Source of the DNA: Cudoniella acicularis
Lineage: Eukaryota; Ascomycota; Leotiomycetes; Helotiales; Helotiaceae
DNA: 64,000 nucleotides
Reading direction: 5' to 3'
Assembly (NCBI GenBank): GCA_013054445.1
Contig: JAAMPI010000108.1
Coordinates: forward strand, 1 to 64,000
Shown here piece after piece: positions 13,390-25,382 of the stretch. The position numbers and the translations under genes are program-made. How positions within the stretch are numbered: the first letter of the stretch is position 1; every line of letters begins with the position of its first letter. The notes below the pieces were generated by a model, which saw only the letters and a program-made list of their open reading frames with translations, searched no databases and was not told the DNA's origin.

Positions 13390-14429
13390 CGTGAGCCGTA
13401 ATGAGCAATTATCCCGTACTTCAAACTATTGGCAAATCCTTACCGGTGGCTCAAGTGGGCTAGGTGAGCTATTTATCGTTCTGGAGCCCCTTTCTGTACG
13501 CCTGAGACGTCATTCAGTCGGAACATATCTTCCAAGTAAGGTAATTAAACTAGAAGAACAGCATAAAGTTTCTTCCGGCCTAGGGCCGGAGGACAAGTCG
13601 GGTGCTGTTAAAGGGGGAGATTCCCCACATCCTCCACACAACTAGGCACCCGTTCTCGTGTTGAGTATCGTTTCAATACGCCCAAATTGCTATCTATATA
13701 TTCCGGTCTGATCACCGCACATGACCATTAAAAAAATACTTTTAAAGTGCTCTGTTTAATAGGTCAGCTATCGGCTCAAGCGAAGTGGCTTAGGCAAAGC
13801 TGTTTAGGCGGCAAATTTCCATCAGCCGCGGGACGTTCGGGGGGGAGGGAGAAATAAGTTGATAACACTACGACGTTGCCTTGCCGAAATCCGAGGAGAC
13901 CCAGATGGTTTCGCTCGTGCATGAAGAATATGGGGTATGGGGTATGGGGTGCTTGCTTGCAATCTTATCTGTTTCCTTGGTCGCGCACGTGAGACACATG
14001 GGGTGAAAAAGACGTCATATTATATATGTTTCAAAGTGTTTTTTTCTTCCGGTTCGTGCAACCGTCTTGGCATAGGGAATCTCCGAGTGGGACATATGAA
14101 AAAAAGCTGATAAGATATCGAGTTGAATATGGGTAAATTTCTGGCGTCGTGTTGTGAATGGATGGATGGCTGCACTAGGTCTGTTATGGTTCGGATAGAA
14201 TCATCAGACTATCGTGAAGAGACGAACGGTGCGTGGCTTGGTTCTGTTGTTGCCGTATTGCCGTTTATTGTTTTTTGATTTAGTGGTTCGATGTCGACGT
14301 GGGAGCTGTTCGTCGAATTTGCTACATAATTGGTGAAATCAGCTTGACACTCCAGTTTTTGCAACTCCAGCTTCGTTCCCCATCGATCCCTCTTACCTCC
14401 TCTTTTGGGCAACTTTTGAGTCCGCCATC
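13390..14429. promoter_or_regulatory. Divergent intergenic region between lactonase-like and BBE oxidase genes
   Basis: About 1 kb between two outward-facing starts, so both promoters lie here. It contains a GGGGTATGGGGTATGG-type tandem repeat near 13930, a CACGTG core near 13986 and a T-rich tract near 14040. I see no ORF of interest. Confidence 0.5.
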
Positions 14430-16968
14430 ATGCTATCTTCTAATACTTTCTGGCTTTTGGTGGCTCCGGCCCTAGTCAGCGCTCTCCCAAACGCAGCGGT
14501 GACCTCCTGCCTCAGCAGTTCTAATGTCCCGCAAGTCCTTACCACGGACTCGAAATACTCGCTGGTGGTCAAGCCGTTCAATTTGCGATTGCCATTCACG
14601 CCTGTTGCTATAGCCATGCCATCAACCACAGCGCAAGTTCAGGCCGCCGTCGCCTGCGGTGCTTCGCTGAATGTCACGGTGACGCCCCGGTCCGGCGGGC
14701 ACAGCTACGCATCTCACGGCCTGGGGGGAGAAAATGGACATCTGATGGTGGACATGAAGTTGTTCAAGAATGTCACGGTGGATAGTGCGACCGGGATCGC
14801 GACTGTGGGTGTTGGTGGACGGTTGGGGAACATTGCCCAATCGGTCTACAGCCAAGGCCAAAGGGCTTTTAGCCACGGAACTTGCCCCGGGTATTTTCCA
14901 CCTTTTTTTATTGTTGAAGAGTAGGTGAGTTAGTGGTGTCGATGCTAACGAGAATAGTGTTGGTGTTGGTGGCCATGTTGTGGGTGGAGGATATGGCTAC
15001 TCTTCGCATACGAAAGGGCTTGCTCTTGATAACCTCGTTCAAGCGACAATTGTTCTTGCGAACTCATCCATCGTCAATGCTTCCTTGACAGAAAACCCAG
15101 ATCTCTTCTGGGGTAAGCAGAATCTTGAACTTTTCTCCTGTCCCTTTTACTCATGGCCACGCTCACTTGAGTTATTCTCTTATTGCCTCCACAATCCATT
15201 CAAGCAAATACTGTACTACATTTCTGAACAAGAGCAACAATGCTAACTTCTCATCCAAACAGCCATCCGTGGCGCCGGCGCTCCTACGGAATAATAACCC
15301 AATACAAATTCCAAACCTACGCCGCCCCAACCTCCAACGTCGTCTTCCAATACAATCTCGGCAGCGACGGCGGATCTATGAAAACCGCCCACGCAGCCTT
15401 CCAAGACTACGCCAACAGCACCGCCATGCCCGCCGAGATGAACGCGCGCATCTTCATCAGCCCAGGGGGCGTCCAGCTTGAAGGCGTCTACATTGGTTCT
15501 CAGAGCGCGTTCCAAAGCGCCATTCAGCCGCTGCTGAATAAGGTGGGCAATCCGAGCGGCCAGGTTAGCACAAAGGGGTATATTGATGCACTGTCGAATT
15601 ATGCGTATATGAGTTTGACTACTCCTTTGGATTATGATATTGTGAGTTTTCCCCTTCTCTTTTTTTCTCTTGCCCCATTTTTCGTTGCGACTCTCGCTCC
15701 CCAACTCCCCGCGTTTTCCAACCTTTTTTTTCTGTGGTTGCGAAAAAAGGGGTGTTGTGGGGTCTAGGGAAATCTGACGATGGGATGTGGGGTTTTTTGA
15801 TTGGGGGGGAACATGCATCCATACTCTCTCATCTCATATATATTATTCGGGACACCTTGGCTAATTTGGGGCACGCGCGTGTGCGTGTGTGGGGTTACAG
15901 CATGAGACTTTCGTAAGTTACCTCCGCTCAACCTTGAAGATATATTAGAGAGTGTAGACTGACATGTGATATTGATGTAGTTCTCAAAGAGCTTGATGAC
16001 TGTTTGGCTTACGGATGAGGCTTTGACGAACTTTTGGTCGTATTATCAGAATACGGCGAGGAGTACTAATAGGGTATGTTTGATTTTCTCTTTTTTTCAA
16101 GGAATTTATTTCACGGTTTTGCATTGCTCCATTGTCGTGTTGTTCAATTGCTCTCGCACTTGTTCTTCATCTGGTTGCTTTATCACACCATTTTGGTGAC
16201 ATCGGTCTTCATTTGTTCTTATCTTTATCATTCTCGACAATTCCTTATACTGTTTCTGTTGCTATTGTTCCTTTCGTCCTATCTTTACTTGTCTTATCGC
16301 TCTTATCTCAACCCTTACAACTTATCTCATCCCTTCACCCTACCTTCCCCCTTCGCTTACCTCCCTTCGCTTACCCCCTTCCCCTTTTTCATTCTCACGC
16401 CCACCATCATCTTCCTTTCTTCTACACCCAAGCCTCATCCCTCACTCCCCCACCCCCCAACTACTTACCACAACCCTACTAACAACCCTCCTCCCACCAA
16501 CAGGACTGGTACCTAATAATCGACGCGCACGGAGGCCCCACCAGCGCCATCTCCAAAGTAGCCCCCAACGCCACCTCCTACGCGCACCGCAACGCCCTCC
16601 TCAAATACGAGTTCTACGACCGCGTAAACAGCGGCTCTTACCCTTCCAATGGATTTGGTTTCCTTAATGGTTGGGTTGCTGCTATTACTGATACTAGTAC
16701 GTTTTTCCCTTCCCCTTCCCCTTGGCCCCTATTTTTAAGCGAGATGGTTTTGTGAAGGGTTTGGGATAAAAGTAGGGGCTGATGATATGTGATAACAGTG
16801 AAAACAACAACATTCGGCATGTATATTAATTATGCGGATCCCTCGCTTAGCGCGACGCAAGCGCAGAATGCATATTGGTTGAATCATCTTTCGACGCTGG
16901 CGACGATTAAGAAGGAGGTTGATCCGAAGAATTTGTTTAGTAATCCGCAGGCTATTGGTGCTAAGTGA
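14430..16968 (+). CDS. Secreted FAD-linked oxidase (berberine-bridge/glucooligosaccharide-oxidase type) with a 1-nt frameshift
   Basis: Oxidises a carbohydrate or small alcohol with a covalent FAD; the substrate is unknown. Seven exons: 14430-14890, 14958-15112, 15263-15641, 15901-15912, 15981-16073, 16504-16696, 16799-16968. Exon 4 is a 12-nt microexon encoding His-Glu-Thr-Phe, which restores the family motif between the conserved Asp-Ile and the SKSLMT stretch. The N-terminus is a signal peptide ending near VSA. His91 in GGHSY and Cys152 in GTCPG match the two FAD-attachment residues of bicovalent oxidases. The BBE domain at the end has the YINYADPSL and NLFSNPQ motifs. One problem exists: after the conserved RGAGA start of exon 3, near 15278-15284, the frame is one base short before YGIITQ. 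The exon sum is 1463 nt, one less than a multiple of three. It is a recent pseudogene or a base-calling error; with one more base the product would have 487 residues. Confidence 0.82.
16074..16503 (+). other. Unusually long, pyrimidine-rich intron of the BBE oxidase gene
   Basis: This intron is 430 nt, whereas most others here are 45-150 nt. The coding strand is strongly C/T-rich almost throughout, especially from 16300 to the CAG acceptor. Long open frames in it are composition artefacts. Confidence 0.6.
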
Positions 16969-17641
16969 TGTGTGAGCCAGTGGTTATAGGGGTGTGATTT
17001 GTCTTTCTGTGATGTTTGTGTTTGGAATTGGAATTGGAAGTTGGGGGGTTTGTTGAGGGGGTGCGTGGAGGAGAATGAGAGAGTGGTGGGAGCGTTGTGA
17101 GTGAGAGAGGTTGATATTACTTGATAATAAGGGGAGAATTCGTGGAACTTCTAGGATTGAACGAGGTTGTGGTTCGAGGCAGGTACGGCCGAGGAGATCA
17201 ACATATATTCAAAATTTAAGAAAAAAAAGATTTCACTCAATAGAAGCTTTTTTAATCGGGTGTTTTTGCTTGAAGAATTTTAAACTACTGAGGTTGCGTG
17301 TACTCACTCTAATTTCTCAACGAAGCTGAAGTCTCGTTTAGAACCAGGAGCCTAGACATTGTCTCTGAGGAAGCGTCATGTGATTGGTGTCACAGAAGCG
17401 ACCGCTTCGGCTGCCCGATGGCTTGCATTTAAAAACCTCACGCATATCCACGAAAGTCGACCTTTCTCACAACCCTGATCATAGAATCTGAGCTTGCTTT
17501 CCCCAGCTCCATACTTCACGGACAACGCTGCAGCTGTCGCGCGGCGCTATCGCTCCATTCAATCATTGAAATTTAGCCTAGAAACAAAAGAGAAGCACGG
17601 CCGAACGGGTACCCGTGGGTTACCCATCACGCAGTCTAGTC
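16969..17641. other. Intergenic region
   Basis: Contains the 3' end of the oxidase gene and AT-rich DNA. No gene is visible. The last 150 bp may be the old promoter of the HET relic that follows. Confidence 0.5.
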
Positions 17642-19259
17642 ATAAGGCTACTCGACACTTGATCCCTCGAGCTGAAAAGCTTCCTCGGCCTAGTGCCCTA
17701 GTATGCTATCCTTTCGCACACGTGGGAGGAGGAAGACGTCACTTTTGAGGATATGAAACAAGGCAACACCAAACCGATGCAAGGCTATAAGAAGCTCCAA
17801 ATGAGTGCGAACGTCGCCAAGAGCGAAGGGTACAATTATATCTGGATCGATACATGTTGTATCGACAAGTCTAGCAGCACGGAGCTGTCGGAAGCTATCA
17901 ATTCGATGTTCCAGTGGTACAAAGACTCGGCGATTTGTTATGCTTTCCTCTCAGATGTCGATAAGAATGACGGCACGAAAATCAGCCAGAGCAGATGGTT
18001 CACCCGCGGGTGGACCTTAAAGGAGCTAAAAGCCCCTGGAGAAATTATTTTCTTCGCAAGTGACTGGGAACCCTTAGGGTCGAAATCGGACTTTCGTGTC
18101 CAGAGAATAATTGAGAAACGGACGAGAATCCCCAAGTCAATTTTACAGAGAGAACATCTCACGACAGTTGCAGCCGCTCGAAGAATGTCTTGGGCGGCGA
18201 CCCGGGTAACTACACGGCCTGAAGACATTGCCTATTGTTTAGTGGGAATTTTTGACGGCAACATGCCCTTGCTCTACGGCGAAGGAAAAGTGAAAGCCTT
18301 CACGAGACTTCAAGAGGAGTTTCTGAGGATCTCTGATGACGAAAGTATATTTGCTTGGCAGACGACTGAGGTTGAAGCTAAAAATAAACCACACTGGGGA
18401 ATCTTGGCGACAGACCTCGTATTCTTCGAGCAGATGAGCGGGACTATGCGACACACGTTCAAAACATGTCTTCGTAATCAGTGATCACCCAACGACCGTA
18501 ACGAATAGTGGCATTCGCATTGAACCATCGCTGGCCCCATTCCATCTTGACGAATCCCAGACTATCTATTTGGGGTTTTTGAACAGCACCCGCTTAATTT
18601 CTAATTTGCCCACATTATATGCTATAATCCTCCAGCGAGTTTCGGATATAGAGGAAGAATTTACCCGAGTCTCCCCAGATCTTCTAGTCGAAATGAGTGG
18701 CGGTAATCTATGGAACATACCCTTGAAAAGCCTTATACAAAGCTTTCGCGACCGATATGATCGAATGGGTTATAAGAGAAAACGCAGACGTAGAGGACCA
18801 GAACCCTGTGCGGGTCTGAATATTTCGGAACCAGATCCACGAGTCATCTTCGTCCGCTCAAACTTGCAGGAAGCGAATACCATGAGAGGAGTACTTATAC
18901 ATTGTACCCAAAATAATCTCAAAGCCGACAGTGCCAGATCTCCACAGGCCCATGTTATAAAAAGTTTTGGCTCTCGATTCCGGAACATATCATTCAAGGG
19001 AGAGACGAAAGGGAGACTGATAAGTGAAGAGTTGAACTCGATCCACCGGGTTAAATTCGCGAGCTTCTCTCCTTCAAGTATCCTTGATGAATTCGGAGCT
19101 AGTAATCTTCAGCATATGCACAGGAAAGCCTTGTGTTGGCTCAAGATCAATATCGTTCAATCCGGGCTATGGCCAGACCCGGTGAGCTTTGCGACGGATG
19201 TTGTGATTGGGCTTCAATCCCCAAATCCCAATCCCTTTGGAACACCTCACATTTACTAA
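17642..19259 (+). pseudogene. HET-domain (heterokaryon incompatibility) gene, HET-E/D type, broken
   Basis: HET proteins trigger cell death after fusion of unlike hyphae. The full outline is readable. The usual RLL start appears as ATA AGG CTA CTC at 17642, where ATG has become ATA. Two in-frame stops follow, TGA at 17660 and TAG at 17699. Then come the YAILSHTW motif (17702) and the EEDVTFEDM motif, WIDTCCIDKSSS, a CYAFLSDV segment, WFTRGWTLKELKAP, and the ARRMSWAATRVTTRPEDIAYCL and MPLLYGEG motifs that close the HET domain. At about 18470-18480 the frame shifts by one base. The C-terminal DUF8212-like part continues in the new frame to 19259. The start loss and both stops fit C-to-T or G-to-A transitions. 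An ATG at 17753 opens a 243-codon frame, but this would lack the first HET motif. Confidence 0.85.
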
Positions 19260-19978
19260 GCCTTAGTATTCCTTCATTGCGACGGAACCTGACGATAATG
19301 AAGATGCTATAAGAGTTCTCCTTTCGCGTTTTGGCACCGGTGGTGGCAATTAAGACATACCAGTCTGTAAAAGTCAAGATATAGGCAAGGGATACTTGAT
19401 AAAGGCTGAATTTAGTATAGAAGCGCATTATGGGATTCTTCACTATAGACTGGATTTCAAAGTCACGAAATATTCCACGCGAATCTTATTTCCTATTAAT
19501 TCTAGTAATATAGCCATATGACTCATATCGGTCTTGTCTTGAAATACTGTCGCATCACGTCTTGACAAAATATGATATTTAAAGCAGTGATATATTCTAT
19601 AAACTGATCAGTGAGGTGAGAAGGGCTTCCTTAAACTATATGCGCTTTGTATATATAACAACGCATAAACCATTTCCTGACACATTTATCAGTTTGAAGG
19701 CGAAGTAGCATGAAATAATGGAAAGTGATAGGTGAATTCAAAATCAAGAATTAGAAATTAGTTTGCAAATGCTAAAAAGAGGGTTTTCGTAGAAAGAAAC
19801 TCCCCAATTATTCCCCCTTCTTGAAGAAGGCGGCATAATTTCAAGAAGCTAAATATGAAAACACCATATTCTACTTTTCTCACAACCAATTAAGGTGACC
19901 TCTTGCTATTAATGGAAAATCCAGTCTCTCTGGACTTGCCAACTCAACATCTGCAAAGGGAATAACTCCCCTCACTCC
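19260..19978. other. AT-rich intergenic region
   Basis: No gene is visible. It holds the 3' ends of two convergent genes, the HET relic and the FAD oxidoreductase. The DNA is distinctly AT-rich between 19440 and 19760. Confidence 0.5.
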
Positions 19979-21244
19979 TTACTCCTCCTTCGCCCACTGC
20001 TTCCCACTCCACAAGTTCCCCGTCGTCCACAACCAGTAATCCCTCCCCTTAATCGCCCAAATCATCCAACTAGGCAGCCTCCATCCCATTGCAGCACCAA
20101 CACCTCTACTCTTCCCAATAGGCACTATCTGCGTCTCTGACTTATCTTCTTTGAACACCCTATCTTCTCCCACTTCGCTCTCTTCCTTCCCTGCTGCGAG
20201 CAGTAAATCCTTCTTCACATTTGCACAGAGAATTGGAATAGCAGGGAACAAAACGTGGATTGCTGGGTGAGCCGAGGAAGATACATCTCCGAGGGCGTAA
20301 ACGCGGGGGCCGGCGTGGTCTACGCGCAAGGTGGTGGTATTCGTCTCGATTCGCCCATCTGCTACCACCAGTTCTTTCGGGACGAAACTAGTGTTGGGTG
20401 AAGTGCCAGTGCATGGAATATACAAATCCGCCTCAACCGTCTTCCCATTATCAAGTGTTACTGTCGCCTTACTCGCCACACCTGTCTCACTCCCCGCTTC
20501 CGCCGGAACCACAGAAACAACACGCGTGTTCTTTGAAACTTCCACACCCACTTTAGCAAGATACTTCTCCGCTGTTTGCGCGATTGACGGACGTAAAGCG
20601 GGGAGGATTTCCGATCCAGCGGTTATGACCGTGATAGCCACTTTTGGGTTGGAGAGTTTAGAAGTGAACCACCCTGCGCGACCGTTCAGATACTCGCCTA
20701 GTTCGCCAGCGGTCTCGATACCAGCTGGACCTCCGCCGGAGATGATGATGGTTTTTGCGGTTGGGAGGGCCTCGCGGAACTCAACCCAGGATTTGCGGAG
20801 AGACTGGGAGGTGTGGTTTAAGCCCATTAGTGGGGAAGGCGTTGATGCTCCTGTTGCTATGACGAGGGCGTGGAAGGTGATTTTCTCAACTTGATTTTCA
20901 CCCCCTGATTCGGATTCTAGCTTAACAGCAACAGTACGTGCTGTGGTATCCAACTCGGTTGCAGTACCGTGAATGAAGCGGAAGTTTTCAGCGGGGTATT
21001 GAGTGAAGAGGGGAGGGATGTCGACAAAGAGTTTTTCTTGGGCGAACATAGTGTCTGAGATTAGGGCTCGGGGGCAGGCGGGGCGACATAGGACTTGTGA
21101 GGAGGCGCTGATGAGAGTGAGGCGATATGATTCTTTGGATGGGAGTGAGGGGATGGCATGTTTGAGGAGGTAGTGGGCGGTTGAGAGACCGCCGTAGGAG
21201 CCGCCGAGGATGAGGATTTCCTTTGGAGTGGTTGGTTCCGCCAT
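19979..21244 (-). CDS. AIF/AMID-like FAD- and NAD(P)H-dependent oxidoreductase
   Basis: Pyridine-nucleotide-disulphide oxidoreductase fold of the apoptosis-inducing factor (AIF, AMID/FSP1) group. Members reduce quinones with NAD(P)H, and some promote or restrain cell death. It is a single exon of 421 residues, normal for the AMID group. An N-terminal FAD-binding GGSYGGLSTA motif (about residues 14-23) follows directly after the start, so no import signal is evident. ATGAST is the second FAD contact. IIISGGGPAGIETAGELGE (about residues 167-185) is the NAD(P)-binding Rossmann motif. ALGDVSS near residue 317 is the third FAD motif. The C-terminal stretch WMIWAIKGRDYWLW is aromatic and could touch membrane. 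It sits between two HET genes, which suggests, but does not prove, a link with incompatibility cell death. No lesion is seen. Confidence 0.88.
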   Translation of the reverse strand: MAEPTTPKEILILGGSYGGLSTAHYLLKHAIPSLPSKESYRLTLISASSQVLCRPACPRALISDTMFAQEKLFVDIPPLFTQYPAENFRFIHGTATELDTTARTVAVKLESESGGENQVEKITFHALVIATGASTPSPLMGLNHTSQSLRKSWVEFREALPTAKTIIISGGGPAGIETAGELGEYLNGRAGWFTSKLSNPKVAITVITAGSEILPALRPSIAQTAEKYLAKVGVEVSKNTRVVSVVPAEAGSETGVASKATVTLDNGKTVEADLYIPCTGTSPNTSFVPKELVVADGRIETNTTTLRVDHAGPRVYALGDVSSSAHPAIHVLFPAIPILCANVKKDLLLAAGKEESEVGEDRVFKEDKSETQIVPIGKSRGVGAAMGWRLPSWMIWAIKGRDYWLWTTGNLWSGKQWAKEE

Positions 21245-22339
21245 TTTTGAAGGGGGATGAGAAGGGATGGTGGGTTGGGGTTATTGAGTGGAGGGTTGGT
21301 TTGATTTTAAGAGAAAGTAAGCTGGAGGTGCTGAGGCGAATTAGGAGAGTGGTATGCTCGAGAGATTGTTGGAGAATTAACCGAGGTGAGTTGGCAAGGT
21401 GCCTAGGTGTCGAATCGTAGAGTATTTCGAAGCCGTAAACAATTAAGGGCCGCAAATAAATGTCTGCAGTGAAAGCGTTCCGTTGCTGGCTCTGGAACCG
21501 GGATGGAAAAGGGGTCAAAGCACGTGATATGATCTGCGAATGTCGAGCCCCGCGAAGATATGGGGGTAAAAGGTGAAAAGATTAGGTCAGAGCGAGAAAA
21601 GGAGTGAGACCGATAACAACAAAGATAATCTTGAAGTGCTGCACGTTATTTAGAGTCTAGGAATGCCCTTTGCTTAAATGTCGTTGAGGTCTCAGGAATG
21701 GCGTCTGATTGGCTCGGTCTAAAGTGCGTTGTGCGAAAGCCGAATCCCGAGCCGTGAAAGCACATGCGCTGATCCCCTTAGCGAGCATTTTAGGGGAAAA
21801 GGGGAAGAGGGGGTTGATCTGTAAACTAGGGTTGTATGGTAGAAGATATACGAATATTACGATTGACTGTAGAGGTTTTCCTTGATGTTTTTTTAGTGAA
21901 AGCAATGTAGGCACCCTAGTTAATCACGTGATCCAGACTCTTTTACACCTCCCTTTCCAACCCCTTTTTAGGCTTTGCTTCGAAAATGGTGGCATTAGGA
22001 GATAGCTTAAGAGCTTTTCTCTGCACCGTATACGTAAGTGTTAGATCTCAATTGATGATGAACTGAATACTCAAAACGTCCATAACACATTATTCCATGC
22101 ATTAATTCTGACATGCATAGCTTAATTAGTCATGCAATAAATTAGGCATCCTCTCCGCTAGTTGAGGGATATTCCTGGCTCTTAAACTATTAACCTTGAT
22201 CAATCCATCCTTTGCATCTATTCTTGAAGTTCTTCTAGAGGGTGGTGGCTATTGCTTTAGGATTATAGCGATAAGGCTACGAATTTGACGTTACCTAGTA
22301 ACCCCACTCTATCGTTGCCTCTCCCAACACTTCGATTCA
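21245..22339. promoter_or_regulatory. Divergent intergenic region between AIF-like and intact HET genes
   Basis: The starts of the two flanking genes face away from each other, so both promoters lie here. It contains CACGTGAT near 21531 and the palindrome ATCACGTGAT near 21923, an E-box-like bHLH site. The remainder is AT-rich and no gene is visible. Confidence 0.5.
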
Positions 22340-24797
22340 ATGGCGGGTCCCATCTGGACCAAACTAATAAAGCGCATTCGGCCAAGAGATATCGATTCTG
22401 AGCCGCAAAAAATCATTCCCGACAGCGATTCAGAAGCAGACATTGAGGTCGAGGACCAACGACTATGTCTTCGTTGCACTGAACTTGACGTTCTTCAACT
22501 CATAGAAGACTTGGAACAAGAAAACTGCCCACCATACTCTTGGTGGTATGAACAGAATAGCGATAACAGACATAACCCGGTGGCTTTGATCGACGCCGTC
22601 CCTTATCGTGAACTCGGACAGCGCTCAGCTATTAAATTCGAGAAGGCATGTCCTCTTTGCCAACTATTGTGTCCTGTGGTGGAGGACGGAGATTTTGATG
22701 CACAGGACGAATTATTTCTATTACCTGCCTGGGGAATTGAACGTATAGAGCAAAGCATCAGCCTGTGGTGGAGAAACTACAAGCAGCAACACCAAGGTCG
22801 GCAGAGAAGCCGTCGCTACCGTTGCCTTCCGGAAGCTGTTCGTTGGATGAGACATGTCAAGTCGCACAAGACAGAACGGTTGCCTATGCAGAACCTAAAT
22901 TACTCAAAGATCCTCTATATAGCAATGCAGCCAAGACGAAAGAGTAAAACGGGAGTTCAGGAGACCTTCACCTTTCCTCACGAATCATTTAATGCTATAG
23001 GGGTTGTCCAGGATAAACACGACTCTCCAGTGATGGCTGGAAGAGCCGTAAAAGATAAGGTCAATTTTGACATTGTTACTCGGTGGATCAATCAATGCGG
23101 CATTCATCACGGCATCTCTTGCAAACCAAGGCCGGCAGAGTCTCTGGAGTCGATGCGTCTGATTGATGTTCACACACGAGTCATTGTTCCATACAAAGAG
23201 GGGATAGAATACATTTGCTTGAGTTATGTATGGGGAGATATCAAGCAAGAAACTTACCGCCTTGGAGAAACCCTCAGAAAACTTCCAAATACTTTCGAGG
23301 ACGCAATTACAGTTGTTAAAGCCCTGGGAAAGCGTTACCTTTGGGTCGATTCAGTAAGTGCGACTCGTAGTACAAAAAGGGTTTGGTTAATTATTGCTTT
23401 AGGTTTGTATTGAGCAACACAATAACCCTCACAAAGAAGACCAAATCCGCAAGATGGATTGCATATATGCCGGTGCATGGATAACAATAGTTGCTTTAAA
23501 CGGAGATTCCGCCAATTCTGGTCTTGGACGTATCAGCTCTAACACACCTCAAATACCCCAAGCTAGTTGCACACTCAAGTGGGCCTCAATGGTCTCCTTA
23601 TTTCCGACTCTCCAACAGCAAATTAATCGGTCAAAGTGGGGCAAGAGAGCTTGGACACTGCAAGAAGGACAGCTGTCTCCTCGTTGTCTATATTTCACTC
23701 CCCATCAGGTCTACTTCGAATGTCGCTCAATCCAGTGCTGTGAATCCGTTCAGGACTCCCATACACCTTTCCATAGCTGGTCAAACAAGCGCAGACTCAT
23801 TTCGAGATATGACAAAACCCCTCAAACTTGCTTAGGGCCGGGTGTGTTCTTGGACCAGTCCTCCGCTACCGACAGCCAAACATGGACTGATAGCCAACTG
23901 CTTACGATTTATGACCATTACGTCCGCGAATACTGCTCCAGGGAGTTGTCTTATGAAGCGGACACCATTAAAGCAATTACCCCGCTTTTCGAAGACTTGC
24001 AACGGACCCACAGCATTTTCAAGGGGGGCTTTTTCTGGGGATTGCCGGTCGATGCATTGCCGTTTGCGTTACTTTGGTTTTGTTCGGGGCAGCAACAGAG
24101 GAGGGAAGGTTTTCCCTCCTGGTCATGGGCTGGATGGAGAGGGCAACTGGAACGAATCGTGGACCATGTCAAAACAATCCAGGAAGGTCCTCATGAAGCA
24201 AACGAGGACGGAAACACTCGCGAGTATAAGAAGCAGGCTTCGTATTTTGTGGAATTCAAACAGGGGCGCGAAGAATCTCAACAACCGTTCGTGGTACTGT
24301 ACCAGGGAATTCCACGTGACAAAGATCCGGCTTTGGATCAAGATGAGTGGAACTCCAAGTATACAATCACCAATTCGTTTTATGTTCACTACCTTGATGG
24401 TAATTTCAAGTCAATGGAAAGCTACAACCAGTTACTTTTTGTCAAAGGATTTATCTTTAGAGTGAAAGTTTCTTGTTTGAATTCCGGTCAAGGCGTCTTG
24501 CCTCCACAGGAAGAGAATGAGTACAAGTTTACGGTTAACGAGATTACCTGCAAGATCGCATGCCCCAATCAAGCTACTCTTCAAGAGTTATTAAAGCTTG
24601 ACGGACCCACAAAATACCTGCTCGTATTACACCGAGAGTTCGTCCAATCCCACTGGTGTTACGATCTCCTCTTGCTCAATTGGAACCAGGACGTTGCTTA
24701 TCGAGTGTCGCCACTGAAGCTTTCCTTCCCGGCTGCCGATAGACTCGAGGTATTTGAGGCCCTGAATCCGGCAATGGCGGATTTTGCTTTAGGATAA
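22340..24797 (+). CDS. HET-domain protein, apparently intact
   Basis: Heterokaryon-incompatibility-type protein, expected to act in the cytosol in non-self recognition and cell death. Two exons (22340-23353 and 23403-24797) join in frame across a 49-nt GTAAGT...TTTAG intron, giving 802 residues. The N-terminal part has two Cys pairs (LCLRC near residue 47 and ACPLC near residue 110) and an acidic stretch before them. This is common in large HET proteins and may bind metal. The HET domain starts at YICLSYVWGD (about residue 292), continues through KRYLWVDSVCIEQ across the intron, and on to IYAGAWITIVAL. Later motifs include WGKRAWTLQEGQLSPRCLYF, YEADTIKAI and FPSWSWAGWRG, typical of this subgroup. 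It is the only HET gene of the window without a stop or frameshift. It is flanked by two broken HET genes. Confidence 0.88.
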
Positions 24798-25382
24798 TTG
24801 TTGAATTGGCACTGGAAGAAACATGATTTGAATTACGACTGGGGTAATCAGAGTTGAACATGTTAACATTCGACCCTATTAATTTCAATGTTTTTACTGT
24901 TCTTCTTTTACTCCCGAATTTGAGTTGGAATAACGGATACAAGTCCCGGATGTTGGGTGGATTTTATTTCCCACCCAAAGTCACTCCCTATTATGAAATC
25001 GCCCTTTTGGAAAGCCAACAAGAGTAAAAATCTCAAAAGGGAGGGGCAGCTGAGGGACTATCATGTGATTAATCTCCATTTGGATAGGGGTCCTATTTGA
25101 TCTGATTAGGCCTAGCTTCATGCAACTTTGACCATCATTGCTTCGCATCTTACGACACAGTGAAACTCCAATTTTAATCTTAGATCTCGTTCAACTGGTG
25201 TCTCATTTGTACACTACTCGTTTATTTTATAAAACGATGTTACGATGCCCAAGCTGACCTTTTTTCCCACGAAGACGAGGATCCCGATCTAGACACTTTT
25301 AGTCCTTGCAGGTTGTTTCCCCTTTGTGGTCGGAAAGTTATTCAAATAGCGCAAAGCACTCCGGAGGGAAGACCCCGCGCCG
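24798..25382. other. Intergenic region
   Basis: AT-rich DNA between the intact HET gene and the next HET relic. Short open frames could include the decayed first codons of that relic, but no start can be fixed. Confidence 0.45.

Noticed and set aside
15243..15818. 191-codon minus-strand ORF opposite the BBE oxidase
   Set aside because: Shadow of the real exon on the other strand and adjoining intron.
16076..16516. Hydrophobic plus-strand ORFs resembling membrane proteins
   Set aside because: They lie inside a pyrimidine-rich intron, where composition alone gives Leu, Ser and Phe codons.
17494..17748. 84-codon ORF ahead of the HET relic
   Set aside because: It overlaps the decayed HET start in another frame and has no recognisable features.
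20331..20894. 187-codon plus-strand ORF
   Set aside because: Antisense shadow of the AIF-like gene.
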